Below, piece by piece: positions 17,075 through 24,993 of a stretch of DNA of 64,000 nt; the stretch's first letter is position 1, and every line of letters starts with the position of its first letter. This DNA comes from Thermococcus sp. MV5 (GTDB lineage: Archaea > Methanobacteriota_B > Thermococci > Thermococcales > Thermococcaceae): NCBI RefSeq assembly GCF_012027425.1, contig NZ_SNUE01000002.1, forward strand, positions 248,001 to 312,000. Reading direction: 5' to 3'. Under the pieces are notes generated by a model that searched no databases, was not told the DNA's origin, and was given only the letters and a program-made list of their open reading frames with translations. The position numbers and the translations under genes were made by a program.

Positions 17075-17571
17075 TTTCCTAACCTCCTTGCCCATTTTTC
17101 AAATGAACCTGCAACAAGTTCTGAACTCTCTGGTTCCTCTTCTGTTACGTGTATCCAATGAACATAAAGGGCATTTTCCTCAGGACAAGCATCTATTGTT
17201 AAGGTACCTGGAGTTAATGTAATGGAATTGCTCAAAATAGTATACTGGGCTTCATTTTCCAAATCGACGGGGACCTTAACAATTCCTGGTTTTATTTTAC
17301 CCGTAACAACCCTATAAGCTACATCCAAATTGGCTTTCACCATGCCCCAGAATAAAGGTCCTATTGCATATACCAAGAAACTTACTAACCTAATAGGGTT
17401 TAAGAACCTCTTTGCCCTTTCCCCTACGATATTCCTAGTAGAAAATCCTATTACGAAAGCAAAAATAATGCCTGCTACAATCTCTTCCATACTCCAGAGC
17501 ATGCCTTTGCTACCTGCTGTAAGTACAAGCCAGAGCACAAACGACCACATGAATGCAACAATGAAACTCAT
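17071..17571 (-). CDS. mbhA: Membrane-bound hydrogenase subunit A (MrpE-like)
   Basis: This 166-residue MrpE-type protein has K-A-N-L-D-V-A-Y-R-V-V-T-G-K-I-K-P-G-I-V-K and L-S-N-S-I-T-L-T-P-G-T-L-T-I-D. It is the first gene of the classical mbh operon. I set the start at the ATG after GAGGTGGGAAAA; a GTG three codons upstream overlaps that ribosome binding site and is less likely. A TATA box and SurR motif lie 120-150 bp upstream. Confidence 0.93.
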   Translation of the reverse strand: MSFIVAFMWSFVLWLVLTAGSKGMLWSMEEIVAGIIFAFVIGFSTRNIVGERAKRFLNPIRLVSFLVYAIGPLFWGMVKANLDVAYRVVTGKIKPGIVKVPVDLENEAQYTILSNSITLTPGTLTIDACPEENALYVHWIHVTEEEPESSELVAGSFEKWARRLGK

Positions 17572-17690
17572 TTTTCCCACCTCAACTTTTGGTTTACATC
17601 CCAGTCCTCACCTATTTTTCTATTTATCGATATTAAATTCAATTGTTTCTTTTAAAAGGGTTTTGTAAAGGGCTAAATTAACAACAAAGG

Positions 17691-17720
17691 TATATAAGAT
17701 CTCGTTTCCAACCAAAAGTT
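17691..17720 (-). promoter_or_regulatory. mbh promoter: TATA box with adjoining exact SurR motif
   Basis: The plus strand at 17704-17720 reads GTT-TCC-AAC-CAAAA-GTT, an exact GTTn3AACn5GTT SurR motif. Five bases away, 17691-17698 gives CTTATATA on the minus strand, a good archaeal TATA box for mbhA. This places the SurR site just upstream of the promoter, the arrangement expected for activation of hydrogenase genes when elemental sulfur is absent. The 17572-17915 gap holds this promoter and a divergent one for the TRAM gene, and nothing else I can recognise. Confidence 0.75.
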
Positions 17721-17840
17721 ATGTAAAAACCCGTTTTTTGATGGCAGATTAGAATGAACAATGTACTAAAATACGCGATGCATAACTTTTATTAGCATTA
17801 ATGTTTACTTCCATGTGAAGTTAGAACAAAAATGCAAAGG

Positions 17841-17848
17841 TTTATAAA
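17841..17848 (+). promoter_or_regulatory. TATA box for the TRAM-domain gene
   Basis: TTTATAAA, preceded by the purine-rich stretch CAAAGG, lies about 70 bp upstream of the TRAM start and matches the archaeal TATA/BRE pattern. Downstream of it GCGCTCTTC... is not well conserved, so only the box is claimed. Confidence 0.5.
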
Positions 17849-17915
17849 CTCCAGAAAGAAGTAATTTTGACGCTCTTCTGAAGGGCGTTAAGAATTTGAA
17901 AGGAGATTGTTGGAA

Positions 17916-18131
17916 ATGTATGGAGATAGATTTGGTGGAAGGAGATTTGAAGCCCCAGTAAAAGTTGGAGAAAGATATAAAGTGAAGATAGAGAGTATAG
18001 GTCAAGGTGGAGATGGCATAGCTAGGATTAAGGGGTTTGTAGTATTCGTCCCAAACACAAAAGTTGGAGACGAAGTTGAAATTGTCATTAACAGTGTAAA
18101 AAGAAAATTTGCTTTTGCTGAGGTTATTTGA
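17916..18131 (+). CDS. TRAM-domain small RNA-binding protein
   Basis: The roughly 71-residue product is a single TRAM domain: [30 protein letters not shown], followed by G-D-E-V-E-I-V-I-N. The tail V-K-R-K-F-A-F-A-E completes the barrel. Stand-alone TRAM proteins are abundant in archaea and are thought to act as RNA chaperones, some with cold-shock-like function. AGGAG at 17901 precedes a TTG pair and this ATG; the ATG gives the better spacing. It is divergent from the mbh operon. Confidence 0.9.
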   Translation: MYGDRFGGRRFEAPVKVGERYKVKIESIGQGGDGIARIKGFVVFVPNTKVGDEVEIVINSVKRKFAFAEVI

Positions 18132-18247
18132 TAACGTTCAAGACTTTCGATCACTCAGATATCCGAAGTTTTGATTTTTCTTTTCTTAACTTTTTACTAT
18201 CTACACTACGAAAGGTTTATTTATTACAAATCTAGTTAGTTTTATTA

Positions 18248-19075
18248 GTGGCAACTATGGAGTATTATCAGGCAGTTTTTATTGGAATACTTCAAGGGAT
18301 CACAGAATGGCTACCAATAAGTAGCTCAGGCCAAGTTATGCTCTCACTCATTAATTTCATAAAAATCTCTCCAGAGGATGCCTACTCTTATTCACTTATT
18401 CTACATTTGGGAACATTGATGGCATTGCTTTTTAAATTTAGATATGATTTAGGCAAAATTATGTTCAAACTCCTCCTTTTTAGGTGGGATGAAGAGGAAA
18501 AGTTCCTATTCTATTCTACATTATTCACCGGACTGATAGGCCTCCCACTATATAAAGGATTCAAATCCATTATTTCATCATTTAACCCAGAGGCTGTAAA
18601 TGGTATAATTGGCATAGCATTGATTCTCACGGGAATAATGTTAAAGAAAAGCCAAGAAGCACCTTTAGAGAGACTTGAAAAAGGTCTCAAGAGCGAAAAA
18701 GATGAAGTCACAATAGTGGACGCAATAATAGCAGGAATAGCCCAAGGAGTAGCAGTTATTCCCGGTATATCAAGGTCAGGAATGACAATAGGAAGTTTGT
18801 TACTTTTAGGTATAAAGCAAGAAAAAGCTGTTAGATTAAGCTTTTTAATGGCAGCCCCAGCAATAATTGGAGCACTATTTCTGGAATTACCCGAGGCCTC
18901 AAGAACATCTGGACCTCTTTCTTTACCTTTAGCTTCCATACTTAGTGCATTCATTGTGAGTCTGCTTATGCTCGAGCTTATGATGAAACTCGCCGAGCGT
19001 CTTAATTTCTCAAGATTCTGCATCTTCTTTGGATTTATAGCTTTAATAACCTCTTTAGTGGGGGTGTTCACTTGA
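18248..19075 (+). CDS. uppP: Undecaprenyl-diphosphatase (UppP/BacA) family polyprenyl phosphatase
   Basis: This 275-residue, eight-helix membrane protein carries both UppP motifs: G-I-L-Q-G-I-T-E-W-L-P-I-S-S-S-G (about 13-28), with the catalytic Glu and Ser residues, and P-G-I-S-R-S-G-M-T (about 171-179), with the Arg that binds phosphate. The family removes the outer phosphate from a polyprenyl diphosphate to recycle the lipid carrier. In archaea the carrier would be a dolichol-type lipid for glycan assembly. The listed start is GTG; an ATG three codons later is equally possible. The TGA overlaps the TTG start of the next gene, which makes the two genes an operon. Confidence 0.9.
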   Translation: MATMEYYQAVFIGILQGITEWLPISSSGQVMLSLINFIKISPEDAYSYSLILHLGTLMALLFKFRYDLGKIMFKLLLFRWDEEEKFLFYSTLFTGLIGLPLYKGFKSIISSFNPEAVNGIIGIALILTGIMLKKSQEAPLERLEKGLKSEKDEVTIVDAIIAGIAQGVAVIPGISRSGMTIGSLLLLGIKQEKAVRLSFLMAAPAIIGALFLELPEASRTSGPLSLPLASILSAFIVSLLMLELMMKLAERLNFSRFCIFFGFIALITSLVGVFT

Positions 19076-20331
19076 AGGGTGTGGTACTTGCTGCAGGAAA
19101 AGGAGAAAGGTTAAGGCCTCTTACAGATGACAGACCCAAGGTAATGCTCAAAGTTGCCAATAAGTCAATAATAGAGTATGTATTGGAAAACATTTATCCC
19201 TTTGTAGATGAATTTATAGTTGTTGTGAGATACCATAAAGAGAAGTTAATGCAGTATCTTGGAGACGAATACGGAGGGAAACCTATAACTTATGTTGAGC
19301 AAATACAAGGAGAAGGAACCGCGAAGGCTATATACTCTGCAATTAAATATACAGAAAACGAAGAGTTTTTAGCTGTTAATGGAGACATATATTTTGAAAG
19401 AGAGGGCATAAAGATACTTCTCCAAGCATTTAGAAAACACAATGCTGATGCTGCTTTATTGGTAAAAGAATTTAAAGACTTGAGCCATTTTGGAATGGTA
19501 GAAATTGAAAAGGAATTTGTAAAAGCAATAAAGGAAAAACCCGGCGATATAAGTGGATACGCAAATTTGGGGATTTATTTCTTCAAGCCAGAAGTTTTTG
19601 AATTCATCGAAAAAACCAGTGAAAGCGAACGTGGAGAATACGAGATTACAGATACAATAAACCTCATGATTACAGAAAACAGGAAAGTTACTTATGCGGT
19701 TTATGATGGGTACTGGAATGATATCGGTAGACCATGGAACCTTCTTGAGCTGAATGAATACCTTCTCAAAAATCATCTTAAACATAATATAAAAGGCATT
19801 GTAGAGGAAGGAGCTACTATCATCCCGCCTGTAGAGATTGGAGAAGGAGCTGTTGTACGAAGCGGAGCTTACATTATAGGACCAGTGAAAATTGGGAAAA
19901 ACTCAAAAATAGGCCCCAATTGCTTTATCCGCCCCTATACTAGTATAGGAAACAAATGTCATATTGGAAATGCAGTCGAAATTAAAAACTCAATAATAAT
20001 GGATCACAGCAATGCCCCTCATCTAAATTACGTAGGTGACTCTATAATTGGAGAAAATACAAATCTTGGAGCTGGAACAATTACTGCTAACTTACGGCAT
20101 GACAATAAAAATATAAAGGTTGAAATAAAAGGTAAACTTGAGGATAGCGGTAGAAGAAAGCTTGGGGCAATAATAGGCCATAATGTGAAAACTGGAATCA
20201 ACGTCACTATATACCCCGGTAGAAAGATAGGAAGTAATTCATTCGTTGGCCCGGGATTAATAGTTGATAAAAACATTCCCCCAAATGTGCTGGTTGTAGC
20301 TAAACAAGAGAGAGGTATAATTACCCGGTGA
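19072..20331 (+). CDS. Bifunctional sugar-1-phosphate nucleotidylyltransferase/acetyltransferase-type protein
   Basis: The 419-residue protein has an N-terminal nucleotidyltransferase domain (L-A-A-G-K-G-E-R-L-R-P-L-T, then P-K near residue 24, N-G-D-I near 104) and a C-terminal left-handed beta-helix built of hexapeptide repeats (from about residue 240: I-G-E-G-A-V-V-R-S-G-A-Y-I-I-G-P-V-K-I-G). This is the GlmU-like architecture of archaea. It likely makes a UDP- or dTDP-activated sugar, possibly UDP-GlcNAc. The start is TTG overlapping the uppP stop. The pairing with a lipid-carrier phosphatase suggests a role in cell-surface or N-linked glycan supply. The exact sugar cannot be told from the sequence. 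Confidence 0.85.
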   Translation: MKGVVLAAGKGERLRPLTDDRPKVMLKVANKSIIEYVLENIYPFVDEFIVVVRYHKEKLMQYLGDEYGGKPITYVEQIQGEGTAKAIYSAIKYTENEEFLAVNGDIYFEREGIKILLQAFRKHNADAALLVKEFKDLSHFGMVEIEKEFVKAIKEKPGDISGYANLGIYFFKPEVFEFIEKTSESERGEYEITDTINLMITENRKVTYAVYDGYWNDIGRPWNLLELNEYLLKNHLKHNIKGIVEEGATIIPPVEIGEGAVVRSGAYIIGPVKIGKNSKIGPNCFIRPYTSIGNKCHIGNAVEIKNSIIMDHSNAPHLNYVGDSIIGENTNLGAGTITANLRHDNKNIKVEIKGKLEDSGRRKLGAIIGHNVKTGINVTIYPGRKIGSNSFVGPGLIVDKNIPPNVLVVAKQERGIITR

Positions 20332-20337
20332 AAAGGG

Positions 20338-21447
20338 ATGGATTTCATACCCTATATCAACTTCATTTCGAGATGGTTATTGTTCCTAGCTGTTGCATAT
20401 AAAGCGTTAAAAAGTAAAGAAAAACGATGGGGGTTAATAGCTATAGCTCTTTTTATAAACGCTCTCGACATAGAGAGTTATATCTTAGAACCTTTAGGAG
20501 TGGGCATAAAACCCGGGGCATATGAAATAACTTCCCAGCTCCCAAGTTTTCTAATAGCCACGTTTTTAGTATGGGGCGGAATACAACTCAAAAAGGATAG
20601 AAGTGAATTTAAGGATGTTGCATATTTAGGATTTTTTGCCGTTGCTGCATACATATGGATCTTTCTATCAGCTACAGACTTTTTTGACAGGTTCCCACAC
20701 TCATTTACAATAAAACTCTCATTTCCATATCTTGCCTTTGGCTTTTCATTGATCTACATTGGATATATACTAAGAAGTTATGTAGTATCAAAAAAGAGTC
20801 TTGAAGAGCTATTTCCTTGGGGACTGGCTCTTTTAGGAGCAATAAACCTAACCTATCCAGTCACTCGAAATATTGAATGGCTTGTTCCTATAGCATTCCT
20901 ACTTGCAGCCATTTTCAGATTTATTGCTGCTCTTGGAGCTCTGAAATTTGCCATATTTCCTGCAAAAATGGCCATATTTGAAAAACCACAAAAAGAACAC
21001 CCAACGGAGATTAAAGGGATTTTTCTATTTAATAGCAAAAAAGAACTTAAGAAAAGTCTCCCAACCTTCTTCAGCGAGAACGTAGTAATGATAACAAGGA
21101 ATCCACCAAAAACAGATGACTTAGATAATGTGCTAGTTTACTGGCTCACTAAGATAGAAAGTGATAACATCAGACAAGATGGGAAGATTTACCCCATCTC
21201 TCCCGCAAAAATGGACATTTTGATAGACCTTTTAACTAGAAACCTTGAAAGCGGCTACAATGCCATTTATATAGATGGATTCGAGTACTTGGTTGTAGAA
21301 AATGGATTCGAAAGTGCAGCAAAATTTTTATTCGGGCTTAGGGACAGGGTAATGAGTAATGACAAAGCTCTAGCCGTTGTTTTAGACCCAAGAACACTAG
21401 ATGATAAACAATTAGCACTTCTTGAAAGAGAACTTCGACTTCAATAG
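20338..21447 (+). CDS. DUF835 membrane protein
   Basis: This 369-residue protein has about seven hydrophobic segments in the first 220 residues, followed by a soluble DUF835 domain of about 150 residues, recognisable from V-V-M-I-T-R-N-P-P, the Y-I-D-G-F-E-Y-L-V block near residue 318 and the V-V-L-D-P-R-T-L-D near residue 347. DUF835 is a Thermococcales-enriched domain of unknown function. The gene follows the nucleotidylyltransferase after six bases on the same strand, so it is the third cistron of the uppP operon. No catalytic function can be assigned. Confidence 0.8.
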   Translation: MDFIPYINFISRWLLFLAVAYKALKSKEKRWGLIAIALFINALDIESYILEPLGVGIKPGAYEITSQLPSFLIATFLVWGGIQLKKDRSEFKDVAYLGFFAVAAYIWIFLSATDFFDRFPHSFTIKLSFPYLAFGFSLIYIGYILRSYVVSKKSLEELFPWGLALLGAINLTYPVTRNIEWLVPIAFLLAAIFRFIAALGALKFAIFPAKMAIFEKPQKEHPTEIKGIFLFNSKKELKKSLPTFFSENVVMITRNPPKTDDLDNVLVYWLTKIESDNIRQDGKIYPISPAKMDILIDLLTRNLESGYNAIYIDGFEYLVVENGFESAAKFLFGLRDRVMSNDKALAVVLDPRTLDDKQLALLERELRLQ

Positions 21448-21466
21448 ATAAAAGGTGGAGAAAAGT

Positions 21467-22639
21467 TCAGAATCCAAGATACTCTATGAATCTCCTCGTA
21501 TGTTTTACATCTCTTTGGAGTTCAATTTTTTGAAGTATTTGCCTTTCTATTGCCCTAAGAGCATCATGCACAGCTTGTATGGCACCCCATGTCTCTCCGG
21601 TAGCGATATATTGTCCCTTATCCGTTACTATTCTCATCCTAGCTTGGTAGAGATGCACTCCCCGTAGCTTTTCTGGGAACCGCCTAATGTTCAAATAGAT
21701 TATTCCCTCATTGCCTAGTACTTCCTCGTACCTATCGACAAACCTTCTCATATCCACTATTATCCTTTCTCTAGTGAAATCACTCAAGTAGTGAGCATCT
21801 CCTCCAAGTTGTAAATAGAACTTAACCTTTTTTTCCACCATTCTTGAGATTGGAAGTAAGAGATCCTTTACAGTTAACACTCCCCTAACAACATTTTCCC
21901 TATCCACAATCACGAGACCATCTATCTCATACTTTCTCATTAACTCAACTGCCTCTTTGACTGATGCTTCAGGGTCTATTGTAATCACTCCCCTAATCAT
22001 GATGTCTCTAAGTTGCATTGAAAATGGAGGTATTTTTTCTCCTGCCACTTCTCCGAATTGGGCCTTAAACCTTGGCTTTATGAATCGAACTATTAAGTCA
22101 TGTAATGTTATGAGCCCTTCAAGCTTTCCTTCTTCGGTGACAATAGGTATTCTTGAAATTGCGTAATCCCTCATGGTTGCAAGAGCCTTTGCTACAGTAT
22201 CTTCAGGACCAAGAGTAATTACATCCCTCGTCATAAATTCTTCGACTTTTCTTTTTCCAAACTCTTCTTTAACAATTCTTTCAAGAAGGGTTATATCACT
22301 TATTACACCAATAATTGAACTTTTATCCTTCCCAACGGGAAGTGAACGTAAGTCAACCTCAATCATGAGTTTGGCTGTAACACTTAAGTCTTCTTCAAGC
22401 TTTACAACTGGTGCAGTTTTATATACATCCTTAACTTTGGCTTTTATTGGATCCCACTTCAAATGGGACCTAATTATCAGATCTTGAGTCAATACCCCTT
22501 TGTACATTTTTCCATCAAAAACAACAATTAAATCGGGGTCTTCTTTTTCAAAAATTCCAATGGCCTCAGAAAGAGGGGAGTTTATATCGATTTTTGCAAA
22601 TTTTTCTGTCATAACTTCCTGCACAGAAATCCCGACCAT
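21467..22639 (-). CDS. Four-CBS-domain protein with an HPF/S30EA-like C-terminal domain
   Basis: The 390-residue product begins with two Bateman modules: CBS motifs near residues 3-55, 65-120, 135-190 and 210-265 (for example V-E-E-F-M-T-R-D-V-I-T-L-G-P-E-D-T-V and L-R-D-I-M-I-R-G-V-I-T-I-D-P-E-A-S-V). The last 120 residues match the pattern of ribosome-hibernation (HPF/RaiA, S30EA) domains: a helix with F-V-D-R-Y-E-E-V-L, strands with I-Y-L-N-I-R-R-F-P and A-R-M-R-I-V-T-D-K-G-Q-Y-I-A, and a final helix A-I-Q-A-V-H-D-A-L-R-A-I-E-R-Q-I-L. CBS pairs bind adenine nucleotides, so an energy-sensing ribosome factor is possible. The ATG after GGAGGTGTCGAGA was chosen. It is convergent with the DUF835 gene. 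Confidence 0.85.
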   Translation of the reverse strand: MVGISVQEVMTEKFAKIDINSPLSEAIGIFEKEDPDLIVVFDGKMYKGVLTQDLIIRSHLKWDPIKAKVKDVYKTAPVVKLEEDLSVTAKLMIEVDLRSLPVGKDKSSIIGVISDITLLERIVKEEFGKRKVEEFMTRDVITLGPEDTVAKALATMRDYAISRIPIVTEEGKLEGLITLHDLIVRFIKPRFKAQFGEVAGEKIPPFSMQLRDIMIRGVITIDPEASVKEAVELMRKYEIDGLVIVDRENVVRGVLTVKDLLLPISRMVEKKVKFYLQLGGDAHYLSDFTRERIIVDMRRFVDRYEEVLGNEGIIYLNIRRFPEKLRGVHLYQARMRIVTDKGQYIATGETWGAIQAVHDALRAIERQILQKIELQRDVKHTRRFIEYLGF

Positions 22640-22727
22640 TCTCGACACCTCCTTCAATGTTATATTGGTTTTTATCCCATTTAAACCTTTCCAAGAGAGG
22701 ATTTATTTAAAAGATGAAATAAAATTT

Positions 22728-23360
22728 TTAACCGGCCATTAATTCCAAATCTAGTTTAAAGGGATAGTGTTTCCTAAAAACCAGATAAACTCCAAATAAG
22801 GCACCAAGTGTGTTTACTAGAACATCCCTAACTTTATTTCCAATGGTTTCATGTATGAAAGAAATCTCACTTTCACTGAACTTTTCAGCTACCTCCCACC
22901 CAATACTAAGCACGAATAGGATAACAAAAGAATATATGAGCAATTTTTTCTTATTAACTCTTATATACTCCTTCCTCGTTAGATTCATTAAAATCTCAGT
23001 CACCATCAACCAAACCACCAACCCCCCAAAAAAGTGGCTTATCATGTCAGCATTTCTCCATTCTTTGTGAAAAAGATCAATAGTAGTGAAAGGCACATTC
23101 ACGAGAGAAACATGAATAGCTATAAATATCCCCAAAAGTGCCATGGTCTTCACATTATAGATAGGACTTAATATCGAGGTAATTTTTGAGGGAATATCCT
23201 TAAGATATTTTTCAGCAAGGTTGGGAATATAAAGGCCGATTAGTGCCACAGTAGTACGATAAATATGGTCAATTCTCCAATAGAACAGGGCAGTTATCAA
23301 CCCAAGAAAAACAATGAATCTACTTACGTTTAGTGCTGTTTTTGGCTCTATATACACCAC
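22728..23360 (-). CDS. Hypothetical multi-pass membrane protein (VanZ/DUF2238-like features)
   Basis: This 210-residue protein has about five to six hydrophobic helices. Motifs are D-M-I-S-H-F-F-G-G-L near residue 104, G-W-E-V-A-E near residue 153 and R-D-V-L-V-N-T-L-G-A-L-F-G near residue 181. This H-F-x-G / G-W-E-x-x-E / D-x-x-x-N-x-x-G pattern recalls the VanZ/DUF2238 group of small membrane proteins, whose role is unclear. The GTG start is very near AGGTG, so the true start could be downstream. I do not assign a function. Confidence 0.6.
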   Translation of the reverse strand: MVYIEPKTALNVSRFIVFLGLITALFYWRIDHIYRTTVALIGLYIPNLAEKYLKDIPSKITSILSPIYNVKTMALLGIFIAIHVSLVNVPFTTIDLFHKEWRNADMISHFFGGLVVWLMVTEILMNLTRKEYIRVNKKKLLIYSFVILFVLSIGWEVAEKFSESEISFIHETIGNKVRDVLVNTLGALFGVYLVFRKHYPFKLDLELMAG

Positions 23361-23458
23361 CTAAAAAAATAGGAGTTTATCTAATTTAATGATTTTGGGT
23401 GACCTACCCAGCTTGAGGTGCGGGGGTTTCGTGAGATGAGGTATATTGAAATTACTTG

Positions 23459-23477
23459 TTACTATGTTACATAGTAA
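23459..23477. repeat. Perfect 19-bp palindrome
   Basis: TTACTATG-TTA-CATAGTAA is a perfect inverted repeat with a three-base centre. It adjoins CTATTTAAAT, which could be a TATA box. No intact gene follows on the plus strand, so this may be the operator or end structure of a lost element. It lies in the 23361-23567 gap together with the hairpin at 23521. Confidence 0.6.
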
Positions 23478-23520
23478 AAGCTATTTAAATTTTCCAGCGC
23501 TCACTTTGAAGTGCCTGCAT

Positions 23521-23540
23521 CCTTGTCCTAAAGAACAGGG
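23521..23540 (-). repeat. Hairpin resembling the right end of an IS200/IS605-type element (relic)
   Basis: An eight-base-pair stem with one mismatch and a TTTA loop (read on the minus strand) is followed on that strand by GGATGCAGGCACTTCAAAG. This is the look of TnpB-element right ends in archaea, where the omega RNA ends. No transposase reading frame remains beside it. It lies 28 bp downstream of the protease stop and could also serve as a transcript 3'-end structure. Confidence 0.4.
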
Positions 23541-23567
23541 TTTTTAGAAGATAAAATTAAAAAAGAA

Positions 23568-24821
23568 TCAATTGATGGCGGCTTGCACAGCCAAATCTGC
23601 TCTCACTATCCCATATCCATAGTAAGGATCCCATCCCAGCAAACCATGGTCTTCCGCAGTTGTGTGAAGAATTTCTCTAAGTGCTTCAACTGAAAGAACT
23701 GTTCCATACTTGTTATAGTGAGCTGCTTGAACAAGTGCGACTACTCCACTCACATGAGGTGTCGCCATTGAAGTTCCACTAAGTGTTCCGTAACTATCGT
23801 CTGGATAGGTACTTAATATATCCACACCCGGAGCACTGATCTCTACTCCTCTATTACTCCACCAGGGCACCTGATCATTAACGTCAGTCGCACCAACAGC
23901 TACAACTTCAGGATATGCCGCTGGATAGCTTGGACTTGGGGCACCATCGTTACCACTTGCTGCAACTATAATCACTCCCCAACTGTATGCCCAATTTATT
24001 GCGTCATGGAAGGATTCGACATCACTTGACCCCCCAAGACTCATGCTTATTACTTCGGCCGCATCATCCTCTGGGTCTCCAACTATTATTCCATCTCCGT
24101 CACTATCAAGTACACCATCGGGCCCTAATAAGGCCTGTTCAATCCCAAGAATTATATCACTGTATGAACCACTCCCACTTGGACCAAGAACTCTGATAGC
24201 GTATATCTCTACACTTGGAGCAACACCAACAACACCTATCTCATTGTTTAAAGCCGCCACTGTGCCAGCTACATGTGTACCATGCCCATTCTGATCCCTG
24301 TAATCCTTGGGTTTTGTTGATATCTTTCCCCTAAGTACGCTAACTCCCCATGCTAAATTGGCAACTAAATCTGGATGGTCATAGTCTATGCCCGTATCAA
24401 GTATTGCTACTTCGATCACTCCCTCACTTGAGCCATCACTCATACTCCACGCGTCTAGAGCTCTAACACGAGAAATGCCCCATGGAATTTCCTGAGAAGG
24501 TTGAGGAGGCTTTGGTTTACCAACTCCTGGAGGTTTACCCTTTAATATATGAACTTCCGCATCATACTCTACCCTAATCACACCCTTAACATTCTTCAGT
24601 CTTTCTACTGCCCGAGAAGGAAGGTCAACCACAACAATTGGAAAAATTCTTCCTTTTGCAACAACATTTCCATCCAACGCAAATATAAAACTCTCATTGA
24701 ATTCTCTGTCTATTGTTACTATCACACGAACCTTTTCAATGGGAGCTCCCCATGCTACACCTACCGTAGCTCCAAATATTACAAAAACCAAAAATAGAAC
24801 AAAAATCTTATAAGATTTCAT
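23568..24821 (-). CDS. Secreted subtilisin-like serine protease (Tk-subtilisin type)
   Basis: This 417-residue S8 protease has a signal peptide (about residues 1-25, ending A-W-G-A), a propeptide (about 27-95, inhibitor I9 fold) and a catalytic domain. The catalytic residues are D142 (A-I-L-D-T-G), H183 (H-G-T-H-V-A-G) and S351 (G-T-S-M-A-T-P); N291 is the oxyanion residue. The insertion D-S-D-G-D-G-I-I-V-G-D-P-E-D-D (about 239-253) matches the calcium-binding loop of Tk-subtilisin, which drives Ca2+-dependent folding. It should be exported and degrade extracellular protein for peptide fermentation. The ATG follows GAGGTGAAAAGTC. Length and architecture match the T. kodakarensis enzyme. Confidence 0.95.
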   Translation of the reverse strand: MKSYKIFVLFLVFVIFGATVGVAWGAPIEKVRVIVTIDREFNESFIFALDGNVVAKGRIFPIVVVDLPSRAVERLKNVKGVIRVEYDAEVHILKGKPPGVGKPKPPQPSQEIPWGISRVRALDAWSMSDGSSEGVIEVAILDTGIDYDHPDLVANLAWGVSVLRGKISTKPKDYRDQNGHGTHVAGTVAALNNEIGVVGVAPSVEIYAIRVLGPSGSGSYSDIILGIEQALLGPDGVLDSDGDGIIVGDPEDDAAEVISMSLGGSSDVESFHDAINWAYSWGVIIVAASGNDGAPSPSYPAAYPEVVAVGATDVNDQVPWWSNRGVEISAPGVDILSTYPDDSYGTLSGTSMATPHVSGVVALVQAAHYNKYGTVLSVEALREILHTTAEDHGLLGWDPYYGYGIVRADLAVQAAIN

Positions 24822-24993
24822 GACTTTTCACCTCTTTTATAATGTTTCGCCCTACAATTATTTAACAGTTTGGGTAGTATAACTTGTATAATATCTCAAA
24901 CTCTCGGTCGCAAAGAAGAGGTTCAAAAAAGACTTTTATATGGTAGCATCTTGGATAATTTAGTATTACGAAATACCAAAAAGGAGTTGAAAT

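Noticed and set aside
17572-17915. A non-coding RNA or riboswitch between mbhA and the TRAM gene
   Set aside because: The stretch is explained by two divergent promoters and a SurR site; I see no long conserved-looking stem structure.
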